Source: Tranzscheliella williamsii | Lineage: Eukaryota > Basidiomycota > Ustilaginomycetes > Ustilaginales > Ustilaginaceae | Length of the DNA stretch: 64,000 nucleotides | Direction: 5' to 3' | Assembly (NCBI GenBank): GCA_023212725.1 | Contig: JALBYF010000031.1 | Span: 146,369-210,368, forward strand | Shown here: positions 9,508 through 20,000 of the stretch, in pieces | How the letters are laid out: every line of letters begins with the position of its first letter | Position numbering within the stretch: the first letter of the stretch is position 1 | Position numbers and translations under genes: made by a program | Notes under the pieces: generated by a model | What the model saw: only the letters and a program-made list of their open reading frames with translations | What the model was told of the DNA's origin: nothing | Databases searched by the model: none

Positions 9508-12500
9508 TTACAACGCACTGGCCTCATCCTGTTCATGACTGCGCCGGCGAAGCTGTTCTTGAAGTGTGGCAGTGCTCGGGTTGTCGGTGCAAGGCGGGAA
9601 GGGTGTCGACTGTGGGTGGGCATGTGCGTGATCCAGTGTGGTGAGTTGTGTGGGCGCGGCCGAGACGGCGATGCTGGCCATCGAGTCGCTGGGTAGGATG
9701 GTGGATGGGGCGGCCACGTTGGCCGACGACGTGGAACGCGATGGGTTGGAGGCGCCGGGTGGGGTCACGTCGGGGCCGGGCTGGCGGGGGTGGACGTGCG
9801 TCTCGCCTGGCGAGCGAGGTGGCGAGTGCCTGAGCTCGTGCATCGGCATTGCGGTGGGGGCGGTGGCGGCCTCATCGCCGCGGTTCTTCTTCGCTACGCG
9901 CCCAGTGCGTGACAGGCTCAGCGCACCGAGCGCCGCCGAGCGGAATCGGCCCCCAAGCGGCGTGCTCCCCTGGCGGCCAAGCAGCATTCCCGAACCGCTC
10001 GACGCATTCCGCGCGAGCGAACCGTCGCCGCGCGAGCCGACACGTACCGCCATAGGATTCATCGACCCAAACTCGCTTCCCTCCCTCCGTCGATGCAGCG
10101 CTTCGTACCTCCCCATGATGGTGTTTTCGTTCTCCATCCTCGTCCCCTCGGCTCCGTCGTTCCTATCCTCCATTCCTTCCTCTAGCTCGTTCAGGTGCGT
10201 CGACGCGTTGCGAGATGCTTCCCGCCTGCGTTGCTTGGCAGCAGCGAGCCGCTCTCGGAGCGTGATCCTTCTCTCTTCTTCCAGCGCTTCTGCCCGCAGC
10301 GCTGCGCGTAGCGTCACTGTACGCTGCACCGTGTTGCCCGACATGCCGCTAGCTCGGCTGACCGCTCCCGAAGCCTCTCGGCGCTTTGATGCGTTTCGCT
10401 CGTGCAACGCAGCCCTCGAAGGCATCGTGGTCGTCATCGCTGCGTCCGAGTCGCCGTCAGGTGCAAAGGAGATAGCCGGATGCGAGCCTGCCGGCATGCC
10501 GGGCGTGGCCGACCCTTCCGCATCCTCTTGTTCTGATACGGGAGGATTGCGAACATCCGCATAATGCTTTCCTCGGCTTGTGCTGCGAACTGGGATCATC
10601 AGATTGCTATCGGATACGCTTCGCGCCTGGTCAGGCTGGACGGTTCCTAGCTTCCTATCAGATACGCTTCGCACAGGGTCCAGATGGACCGCCCCTAGCC
10701 CTTCGCCCGAGCGTATCGACGTCGCGCTGGCTGTCGGTAGAACCGTCATGATGCTGCGTACGGAGTCTCGCGAAGGGATCTCCAGCACATCGGGGCCGTG
10801 ATAACCTTGGCCTGAGCGACTCGCCGAGACGGTGCTCATCCTCCTTGCCGGACTGCTGAATGACGGCCATGCACTCGGGCTGGTGTCGTTCGAGTCCGGG
10901 GTGTTGCGGCGGAGCGCACGTTTGTAGTCGTCCATTAAGTGGCGCGGGACGCTAGCAGCTGGGTCGGCCGCTTCCTCGACTCCTTCGACCTCTTCAAGGT
11001 GGCGAGCTAGGCCGTCTGGCAAAGCGATGCCTTCGGTACCTGCCAAGGGCTCGTCAACATGTGGCCTCACCATGTCCGCAGCCTCGCCACCGAACGGTAT
11101 GTCATCGTCGGCCGTAATATCTTTCTCTCCGTCATACGCTCCGGCATCGAAGGCGGTTTCCTGTTCGTCGTCCCAGTCTCCGACCAGGCCGCGTCCACCT
11201 TGCGAGCTGACAAGCGCAGGTCCGAACCAGTCAATGGTGTCGCAGAGGTCCAAAGGGGCCAGCGGATTACGTGGAAGCCACAAAAACTCGTCCACCTCTT
11301 GGTTGTAGAACGGATTGTTGTAGCGGGCCGAGTTGTTTGGTGTATCGTCCCAGCATACAGGAGGATGTGGCCGTACCAACTCTCGTCCATACAGTTTCTC
11401 GTCATCCTCATCCTGATAATCTTCGCAGATGCCAGAGGAGACTTGTCCGCTTGCAGACGTGTGTCTGCCATTATCCCCTGCCTGGGCATTATATCGTCGT
11501 TCAGCTTCCTGCGATCCGTCATCACTATGATGTTGCCTACTGAAGCCGCCGGAAGCATCGACACTTTCGTCTTTCACAGTGGTAAGCTGGCTGCGCTTTC
11601 GCATGATGGTGCCCTCGCTTCGGCTAAAGTGTCGACGGTCACGGCGGGGTGGCGCTGTCCAGTGATCCTCAAAGCGAGCAGAGAAAAGCACGTCGCCGTC
11701 CTCGAAGCTCTGGTCGTAGTCGCCCTCGCTCGGCACTGGAGCATGTGCAGAAATAGCATCGATTCCGGACAGGAATGGACGCTCTTCACTTCGAACGCTG
11801 CTTCTCCGCCGGTGACCGACGTGGGACAGCTTTGATCGGCCGTAATCTCCTTTCCTTCGCCTCGTCAGAGCTGTCTGTTTCAAACCTTGTTCCCCTTCGA
11901 CGTTCTCAGCCTGAGCTGCGTCCGAGGCGCCGTTGAAGCGGTGGTGGATGTGGACATGGCTGGTGGATGGTAATCCAGAGATGCCATCGGGTGCTGATCT
12001 GCGGTCGGTGCTCGCCCGCGGCGAATCCACGGAGACCGCATGTAATCCCAGTGTCGCTTTCGCCGCCGAGCGATAGTGCAAGGCGTGCTTAGCCGTCTCT
12101 CTGATGATGAATCGGGGTGTCTTGGCAATGCCCTTGGCGCCAAGTTCTACCGCATTGGATGGGAGCTTACCCTTGGCGTGTGCAGAAGCAAGGTAGCTTG
12201 GTTTATCGAGGCCATTCGCATTGAAAGAATCATGCAGCTTCTGCCACGCACGATGAAAGGCAGAACCGGTGAGAGGGGGCCGCAGCACCGAAGGGTACCT
12301 GCCTGAAGCTCGGACGTCGAGCGGACTGAGGGTATCGTTGGCCTCCTCTGCCGAACTTGGGCCGTAGTCACGCTTCTCTGTTCCTCCACGCGTCGGTCGT
12401 GAATCGATCCCGCACAGAGCTTCGGCTTCTTCGTCATCGACAGCTCTGCACTGAGACTTCCAGAGCCGGGTTGCCATCAGCTTGACAATCACGGTCAATG

Positions 12501-15402
12501 GGATGAGCAAGGCGGTCATGCCAATGTACACCGAGCCGATACGGATGACAGCAAAGAGAATGAGCAGGACTGCCTGCATCACCATAATGGCATCGAGGCT
12601 GAATCGCAATATTCTGGTAAAATAAACGACACCTTCCATCTCGTTGAACCGCCGATAATAGTGGTATGCGAAGTTTTTCTTGAAGACCACCAGGGCACCT
12701 GCACTATAGACCAGAGCAAAAGGAATGACGAGCGGGTTGAGGAGGGCAAAAATGAAAACGATAGCCATAATGTTGAGATGCAAAGGAAGCCAATAGTACC
12801 TGTTGAAGTTTCGCGGTAGGGTTTTGATGGCGCGGGTGCGTGGCGTGATTGCCTTTCTCGCTCCTAAGTGCTGAAGGAGAGCAATCATGAATCCGACATG
12901 CTCAAAGCCTGACTGCAAGGCCAGCTGAAGAATCAAGTACGAAACAAAGAAGGGTGCGGCAGTCGGAAAGGAGAAGCCAATGGTGTCTAAAATCTTCTCC
13001 GGCTTACCAATCTTTGTCAAGATGGTCTGAACGGCAACCGATCCAACGCAGAAAAAGATGACAACGTTGCAGATGACAAACTTCCAGTACCTCACGAGGC
13101 AAGCGTCGTAGAGAGAGCTGAAGGTGACGAAACCTTGTGCTCGCTTGCTGACTTGAAAGATGAGCTCGGGAATGGACATGAGAATCAGTGAGACGATAAG
13201 AGGCGGGAGGGTGATGTGGACGAAACTTTCGAGCTTGGGATTGTTGTCAAAGAAGTCGCTCAATCCAGGCAGTTTCTTGAGACTTTCGACGCTGAAAATA
13301 CCAACGGTGATAAAGTTGATGATGATGACCCAAAAGATCGTGAAGGCCCAGGTAGCAATGTTAACACCAAAACCTCGCACCACATCTCCGGTAAAGGAGG
13401 TTTTCATGAGTCGATCCCAATCAAGATCCTTGACTTCAGGAGCAAGTTGAACTTTGACAACGATCTGATCCTTGAGCTCACGCCAGACCATCCTTGCTTG
13501 ACGAGGATCACGAAAAGTGACGAAAGCGGTCGAGGTGGACTCGTAGCTCGACGGTGGTCGAGAACGCATCTCGGTGACCAGGGCCGTTAGGAGATTGAGT
13601 TTGGTCAGAAGGTAATCAATTGTCGGAACTGTTTGCCCTCGAAAAAGGGCAGATAGCCTCGTGGCTGGTTGGAATGGGTCGAGAAGCTCCCTCGGAAGTT
13701 CATGCAGCGCCTCCCAGATTGTCTCAGGCATCTCGTGCTCTGCATCGCTGTTGACCGTTTCGATGGCCTGCGTTTGCTGTGAATGCATACCACGATTGGA
13801 GGGAGAAAAGCGTGCTAGACGGCGTGCAAGCTCTTCCTCTTTGGCTTTGGCGGCATGCGTAGGTCTAGTAGGCCCAAGCTTCTCTAGATCCGGGTCGAGG
13901 GATTCAAGAGGCGTACAGGTACCCGATTTAGCATCGCCATTCGTGACCCCAAAAGGAGAGCGCCACAAATGGAGAAGCTGTCTGACTTTGCTCGGCGATG
14001 CAGTGGGGGCGGACACAAAAGTTCGATTAGGGTCATCGCTATCGCGTCGCCTCATTTTGGTCGTTCGCCTCCCGACGGCGACCAAGACATCCTGGGCGAG
14101 CTTGACATGGGCAGCCTCGAGCTTATTAAGAATGGCCTGCCTTCGGGAGAGCATGGAAGCAAGCTCGTTCATCTTTCGGACCAAGACAACAGTCTGGATG
14201 GGACTCTTGAGATGCCGACCAGGGTAGAGATCAGGCTGCGGCCCCACGGGTCCGTCGCTTTCGGATGACTGATGTGCTGGATAAGGCGCATCTTTTGTGT
14301 CACGATGCGAAAAGGTTGGAGGTTCAGTAGTACCAGTGTGGAGCTGCTCGTCTTCTGACAAAGGATGAATATGATTATCGTCAGTGGTAGATGCGATGCT
14401 GGCATCATCAGGACGTAAAAACTCCTCAAAGTAACGGCGGATGCTAGCCTCATCTCGCATAGTACCTGGAAGGTTCATCACCATGAGGGTTCTCTGGCGC
14501 CAACCTTGGCTGCTGTCTCCGTCTGCCGGGGGAATGCGATGAGCGGAAGTAAAATATTGTTGCGGGTCATCTGGGGCGTAGGCGGAAGAGGGGGCTGTAA
14601 CAGGGGCCGGACCATCCTCTGAAGCATGAGACTCGGCATGCGATTGGCAAAGTCTCTCTCTCGTTTTCTGAATCTGAGACTTTCGGATCTTGAGCGAGCC
14701 AAATCCGACCCACCATAGGGTGAGGATCCAAGTGATGCTAAGATACCAAAGCAAGACAAGATGAATCCAGAGGAGCGAGCGACCGCGTTGGTTCGGGATG
14801 GTGTTGCATTTGTCACGTTCTTCTTCATCTTGGCTAAAGCATGTGGGGTCCTTTGGGTCTGGCTGATTGACGAGGTAGGAAAGCGAGGCTCTGGCCATGT
14901 CAGTGGGATCTACACCTCGACTAAACACGATGTGGATGGCGAGCAGGAGGGGCGCCGTGGTAAGGGTTTGGAGGAGAATCCAATAGAAGCAGGCGCGGAG
15001 AAAGCGGACATAGACGACAGTGTCCATACCGGTATGCTCAGCGTAAAACTGATCGGTGAAGCTGATGGCCTGTTTGATCCAAGCAAATGGCCAACGGGGC
15101 AAAGGCGGGGAGGGAGTGGAAGCATGGAAAACCCTTGAATAGTAAAAGTGGCCCATCTCCCAATCCTCAGAGGTGTCCTTAGAGCGGACATGTATGGCAG
15201 TATCATGGACACCTCCGAGCGGATGCCTGAGACGCGGATCGTTCCTCCAGAATCTTGAAAAGCGGGTGGTAGGAAGGCGGCGAAGCTGACGTAAAACCTC
15301 GAAACCGAGAATGGTTGTGCCTCCGACCGCAGCAAAGATGGCAGTGGTGGTTACCAGACCCTGGAAGCTGGAGTTGACAGTGCGGCTTTCTACGTCACCC
15401 AT
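9508..15402 (-). CDS. CSC1/OSCA/RSN1-family (DUF221) ion channel with very long C-terminal tail
   Basis: 1964 residues, about twice the usual ~800-1000 for the family. Three N-terminal membrane segments (about residues 14-36, 128-155 and 215-240) are followed by a large cytosolic RRM-like domain (about 245-670) that ends in the conserved AFVTFRDPRQA and PEVKDLDW elements. A seven-or-more-helix channel core spans about 675-985, starting at the GDVVRGFGVN region. The family forms osmo- or mechanosensitive, calcium-permeable channels and includes fungal Csc1 and Rsn1. The remaining ~980 residues are low-complexity, Ser/Arg/Asp-rich and probably a disordered cytoplasmic regulatory tail, with a 16-residue tandem duplication. 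The cytosolic domain also has acidic and Ser-rich inserts. The start is ATG 15402. Whether the channel is plasma-membrane or endomembrane cannot be told. Confidence 0.9.
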   Translation of the reverse strand: MGDVESRTVNSSFQGLVTTTAIFAAVGGTTILGFEVLRQLRRLPTTRFSRFWRNDPRLRHPLGGVHDTAIHVRSKDTSEDWEMGHFYYSRVFHASTPSPPLPRWPFAWIKQAISFTDQFYAEHTGMDTVVYVRFLRACFYWILLQTLTTAPLLLAIHIVFSRGVDPTDMARASLSYLVNQPDPKDPTCFSQDEEERDKCNTIPNQRGRSLLWIHLVLLWYLSITWILTLWWVGFGSLKIRKSQIQKTRERLCQSHAESHASEDGPAPVTAPSSAYAPDDPQQYFTSAHRIPPADGDSSQGWRQRTLMVMNLPGTMRDEASIRRYFEEFLRPDDASIASTTDDNHIHPLSEDEQLHTGTTEPPTFSHRDTKDAPYPAHQSSESDGPVGPQPDLYPGRHLKSPIQTVVLVRKMNELASMLSRRQAILNKLEAAHVKLAQDVLVAVGRRTTKMRRRDSDDPNRTFVSAPTASPSKVRQLLHLWRSPFGVTNGDAKSGTCTPLESLDPDLEKLGPTRPTHAAKAKEEELARRLARFSPSNRGMHSQQTQAIETVNSDAEHEMPETIWEALHELPRELLDPFQPATRLSALFRGQTVPTIDYLLTKLNLLTALVTEMRSRPPSSYESTSTAFVTFRDPRQARMVWRELKDQIVVKVQLAPEVKDLDWDRLMKTSFTGDVVRGFGVNIATWAFTIFWVIIINFITVGIFSVESLKKLPGLSDFFDNNPKLESFVHITLPPLIVSLILMSIPELIFQVSKRAQGFVTFSSLYDACLVRYWKFVICNVVIFFCVGSVAVQTILTKIGKPEKILDTIGFSFPTAAPFFVSYLILQLALQSGFEHVGFMIALLQHLGARKAITPRTRAIKTLPRNFNRYYWLPLHLNIMAIVFIFALLNPLVIPFALVYSAGALVVFKKNFAYHYYRRFNEMEGVVYFTRILRFSLDAIMVMQAVLLILFAVIRIGSVYIGMTALLIPLTVIVKLMATRLWKSQCRAVDDEEAEALCGIDSRPTRGGTEKRDYGPSSAEEANDTLSPLDVRASGRYPSVLRPPLTGSAFHRAWQKLHDSFNANGLDKPSYLASAHAKGKLPSNAVELGAKGIAKTPRFIIRETAKHALHYRSAAKATLGLHAVSVDSPRASTDRRSAPDGISGLPSTSHVHIHHRFNGASDAAQAENVEGEQGLKQTALTRRRKGDYGRSKLSHVGHRRRSSVRSEERPFLSGIDAISAHAPVPSEGDYDQSFEDGDVLFSARFEDHWTAPPRRDRRHFSRSEGTIMRKRSQLTTVKDESVDASGGFSRQHHSDDGSQEAERRYNAQAGDNGRHTSASGQVSSGICEDYQDEDDEKLYGRELVRPHPPVCWDDTPNNSARYNNPFYNQEVDEFLWLPRNPLAPLDLCDTIDWFGPALVSSQGGRGLVGDWDDEQETAFDAGAYDGEKDITADDDIPFGGEAADMVRPHVDEPLAGTEGIALPDGLARHLEEVEGVEEAADPAASVPRHLMDDYKRALRRNTPDSNDTSPSAWPSFSSPARRMSTVSASRSGQGYHGPDVLEIPSRDSVRSIMTVLPTASATSIRSGEGLGAVHLDPVRSVSDRKLGTVQPDQARSVSDSNLMIPVRSTSRGKHYADVRNPPVSEQEDAEGSATPGMPAGSHPAISFAPDGDSDAAMTTTMPSRAALHERNASKRREASGAVSRASGMSGNTVQRTVTLRAALRAEALEEERRITLRERLAAAKQRRREASRNASTHLNELEEGMEDRNDGAEGTRMENENTIMGRYEALHRRREGSEFGSMNPMAVRVGSRGDGSLARNASSGSGMLLGRQGSTPLGGRFRSAALGALSLSRTGRVAKKNRGDEAATAPTAMPMHELRHSPPRSPGETHVHPRQPGPDVTPPGASNPSRSTSSANVAAPSTILPSDSMASIAVSAAPTQLTTLDHAHAHPQSTPFPPCTDNPSTATLQEQLRRRSHEQDEASAL
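10607..10702 (-). repeat. 48-bp tandem duplication inside the CSC1-like tail
   Basis: Two adjacent imperfect 48-base units begin at 10607 and 10655, both opening with CTATCRGATACGCTTCGC on the + strand. They encode two 16-residue units ending in RSVSDRK and RSVSDSN, so the duplication keeps frame. Ser residues within RSVSD could be phosphorylation sites. Confidence 0.8.
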
Positions 15403-17025
15403 CTTGTGTCAGTATGGCGTGGATCAAGGGGGGAGTGCAGGCTTCAGATTCTACCAAGTCGTAAGGATCGGTGACGGGAACGATTAGACAATCATGACCA
15501 ACGAAGGCGGCTATTGCCGACTAGGAATGGGGGAGCGACAGCAGCAGCTCGGGTCCACAAAAGCAATGAAAGCGAAGCGTTGACGTCCAATCCAAGCAGG
15601 ATCAATGCTGGAGTTGTTGTGTGGGTGAAGGGACGACGGTGTGAAGGGCGAAGGGGTAAACGTTATGGGAAAGATGGAGGCGAAGCAGAAGGTTGGATTA
15701 GATGATAAGGCACCTTGGACATGCATGACCGGCAGGCGGACAAACTACAACGTCTGCCCTCACGACCACAAATAGCATCACAATCGCAGTCACGACCTAC
15801 ATCATCATTCTATTCATCGATGCGTACGTCGGTGGCGGATACATGCGTCGTTGCTTGATGTTGGCTTTGTCTTCGCTTCTCAAAAGGGGTTCTCAATATG
15901 TAGTCCGAATTCCAACTTTCATGCACTTACATGCAACGTACATATATCGAAAACCAACTCCTATCTTACAGGTCTTCAACAACTTGCAGAAATCATTTGA
16001 ACGATATGGTCATCTTCTGTATCAGTACTCGTCCCAGTGTGACGCGTTTCGCTACGGACCCCATTAATAGGTGTGACTGGAGAGAGGATCGACATAGACC
16101 CTAGCATGCAAACCACACGCATCACATATCCGCTCTCCGTCCATTATACTTATTCATGTGACGACGTCGTTGTGCGTATCAACCCAACTCTCTCTGCTGT
16201 GCTATTTTTACTCGTACGGGTATGTCGCCCTCCGTATCGCCACCAGTAGGCGCGCTGAGGACTTCGAAGCTGTCTGGCTTGTGGCTTGCTGTTTGTCACC
16301 CTTGCTTGCCGGATAAGGATGTAGGCCCCTACGGTCAACAGAATGCGAAGGAGTTTACAACTAGATGCTTTCGAAGGCTCCATGGTTGTCTGTCTGTCTC
16401 TCTGTATTGGGTAGTTCCGTCGCGTGGCTGATTGTTAGAGTGCCAAGGTGGAGCTGGACGCGTAAATGGCGTTGGTGTTGCGAAGGCAATAAATTGTGAT
16501 TGCTTTGACTCTTTGCTTAGCCTCCGTTGATTCCGCTGATTGAGTGGCCAAAAGATTCTCCAACGTTGCCGGCTCAGCCATCACGATTGCTCTTTGGCTA
16601 TCGACCAACCCATAGGCGACAACGAGGGCCACCATCACAAGCAGCCGACTCGAACTGTGCCGCTGTTCTCACGGCATACCACCACTGGAGTCGAAAAATC
16701 AGCATCTGCCTCATCCCTTTCTTCCGGTTGTACGGTCTTAGCTACCGGCGGCTGCTTCCAACCATCTTTGCGCAGCACTGCCAGCTTCATCTCATCTTGT
16801 CTGCCGTCCACTGCCGCTTCAAGGTATTATTGTCCATTCTTACACAGCCAACATTCTCTCACACTGAGCTGAGTCCATTGCGCTCACATACGCTTGACCT
16901 TATCACGATTGTGCGGCAATCGCTTCGTTTATGGTCCCCAGCTGCTCCGCTTCCGCTGTATATGATCCCCTAGTTCCGGTCGGATAGCTCGTCGCTTCCT
17001 CCAACATGCCATCTAGTAGCATCAC
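15403..17025. other. Divergent promoter region CSC1-like / SEN1
   Basis: 1.6 kb between divergent genes. No convincing gene. Two leftward frames (16435-16638 and 16150-16383, the latter from a true ATG at 16383) contain short hydrophobic stretches but no recognisable family. The stretch 16,500-17,000 is pyrimidine-rich and is probably SEN1 promoter and 5' leader. Confidence 0.5.
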
Positions 17026-20000
17026 ATGACTTCTACCGCAACCCCACCGTCGGCCACAACGCCTCTCAAACAGGCTCCTACTCTATCCAGCCGTCTTCAG
17101 CGCTGTCTCGACGATGTCCGTCAGCGTCAGTCCGACGTTCAAGCTTTTGCCCACCTTCTTTCCGCAGCTACTCACTACGTACAGTCAGGTTATGCCAAGC
17201 AGTCCCATATATACTGTTCGATAGGCAGGCCATGCGACTTTGAGCTAGAGAGTTGCATGCTCCGCATCTTCGGCTTCCGCGCCAAAGAAGAAATCGAGAT
17301 ATGGAGAAGCAGAATAACCAAGGCAATCTATGCCAACTGCATCGAATGCTATAAAGGTTTCCTCAGGGCGAAACATCATCTCCGCCAAGCGTAAGTCCCA
17401 CCCAAGTGCTGCTGCTCTGTCCCACCGTTGACACGATCTCGTTCCTCGTTTTGGCGGCCAACACATCCTGACCTGCTATTTCTTGCACCACTTTCCCACC
17501 ATAGTTATCTCAACTCCTTCCCGCAGGATCAACTCGATGCCTTCTTCGCATATCTTGACTCTTGCGAAGAGCAGCTCGCCATCGAAGTCCTCGAGAAGGC
17601 CAAGTCAACGCCCGGCGACACCCTCAAGAAGCTGTCTCGTGCCGAGATTTATGCCGTCCTCTCCCTCGCCGCATCTCCTACGGTTGCCAAGCTGCCTGCG
17701 CTACTCAAAAGTGTTATTGTACTCGAGCAGCTTCAAAACATACAGGAGCTTCCCGCCGGTCTCTTAATATTGTGCATTGACGATGAGCCCACTGTCCGAG
17801 CTTTCGCAGCAAGGCAAATGGTTCTACTTCGCCCCTTGGCTCCGGAAATGGCCTCGCTCGGCATTTTTGCTCAAGCCATCGACAGGGTGGTTCAGCGATA
17901 CCATCAGTCTGGCGCTCCGGCTGATTGGTCGCTGCTTTCCATCTTGCTCAATGCAGCTCCATCCGCTGCACCTTCACTTACATCTGCTGTCCTCAACCAC
18001 ATCCACGACCGCGGCCAGCACTTCGCGGATGTACTCAAGGCCTACGCCACCCTTCTCAAGCTACGCGGGCCCGCCATATGGCCTGCAGCCAACAACGATA
18101 GCGATCAGGAGTATTCAACCGTGATCCTCTCTGGTATCCTCGACAATCCTTTCTTCACCGATCCGCTCTTTGATCCGCAGCGGTCCGTGAGTAATCCGAG
18201 GGAGAAGGCTCTCTTCTTCGGTTGGATGCGACTGCATCTTGACTCTCTAGCCGTGCACGGCGGTGATCCTTTCAGTGAAGCTATCAAGCGCATTGCCAAC
18301 TTCCTCTTCGAGCGTATGCAGCAAGGACATGTCCCAAGCGAGTCTCGCGCGATCGCATTCACCGAGGCCATTGATCTGGTTTTGCATCATGCAGACGAGC
18401 CAAACAGTCGGCAGGTCGTCGACTTGTACGCTGCGCCCATTGTCAGCATCGCCCTCTCGCAGGACAGCAAGGTGGACCTTCCCACAAGGCGAGCGGCGCA
18501 GGATCTCATCGCACAGGCTCTTGAGAGGGACTCACAGAGTCTCTGTCGTGCCCTCGAACAGCTCTCTTCCACGTCCACTCGCAACAATGCCATGTGGAAG
18601 GCTCGTGTCAAGGCAAGTCGTGATCCCCAACTAGCCAAAGACCCGGTCAAAGTACCATCGCTGGACTTTGTCTATGAGCAGGCTGCAAAGGAAAATTTCC
18701 CGTCCGCTGAGATCTGTAACGAGTTGTGGCGTGAGGTCTACAGTGCCACCGCCTCCAACGCAAGTAAGGACGGCATCGCTCTCATCTTGGCGGCCTTGGC
18801 GTCCACCGCTGCCTACACTCCACCATCCATCCAGACGCATGCGCTCAAACAGGCTGCCGGGGATACGAGTCAAGCCTACGGAGCGTATCTCGGTCGAGTA
18901 CGTCAGTCCATAACCTCTATTACAAAGGGCTTCAAGGTCATGCGATCCGATTTTGTCGAAACGATTACTGACTACGGGGAGCTGGCTCCAGAGAATGAGA
19001 TACAGGAGCTTTGTACCGCCAATGCTTACAGTCTCCTCCTGCTCAACCTGTGCCCCGAACCGGACGTTTACAGACCAGCTCAAAATCTTCTGCGCCAGGC
19101 CTTTAGCAGTGTCGAGGACCGTTCCGACTGTTTCCGCATCCTTTTCCAGATCAATCATTCGGCCACTTTTAGAGCATTATCCGACTATCTCCAGATGTTC
19201 CTCAGTGCTACCGAACGTCTTATTGAGGCCAACGATCTTGCCAAGTGGATGGTGCGCAGCTTTGCCGACATTGTCAACCTTCTCGCTGGCAGCACCGATG
19301 GCATTCTAAGGCCAGGCACAACCTGGACCTTGGTGGAGGACAGATCCACACTGCAGGCCGTTGCCCTCAAAGCCCCTCTGATCTGGAGACTCATGTGCGA
19401 GAGCGTCGCCTCCATTTTTAAGCGTACGCCGAGCTGGTCTACACTGCTTGCGAGGGAGGAAATGGTCGCCTGGTTTCGCGACGTGACGATCTTCGCGACA
19501 GAGATGGTCGACGCGCTTGCTGTTTTCCGCAACGTCGTGCGCATGGCGACAGAAGCACCGTCCAAATGGACCGGAAAACAGAGGCAAGAAGACGAGAACA
19601 ATGACATTGAGTCTGCGGAGGACGAGATGATGGTACAGGCGCTGGCCTTGCCCATTGAAAGTGCAACAAGTTGGCTCCGCATGAATGAGGAAGATATCCT
19701 CAGGGAGACACAGTCTTTCATTCTGAAGGCCCTTGACCAGTTTGGTATCGATCATGAGCTCCCCTCCAGAGCAAAAAACAAAATGCTTGCTTTCATTAAC
19801 GAACAGATGTCGATCAAAGACGCCCAAGTCCGTCTAACGCTTCTAACTCTGGATGAACTTGCCGACCTCAAAGACCGTCTTGACCCGGATTCAGGCATAA
19901 TTGAAATCAGCGACGAGGATCACGCAAAAGAAAGCGTCGCAACAGATGCAAAGACAACGAAGACGATAACGTCTACTCAAACCACGGACGGTGTCGTTAC

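Noticed and set aside
9638..10564. 308-codon rightward frame with Ser-rich sequence
   Set aside because: Antisense to the CSC1-like tail.
16150..16383. Small leftward frame with LLRILLTVGAYILIR, faintly like Pga2-type proteins
   Set aside because: Only one hydrophobic stretch matches, and no following exon supplies the rest of the family.
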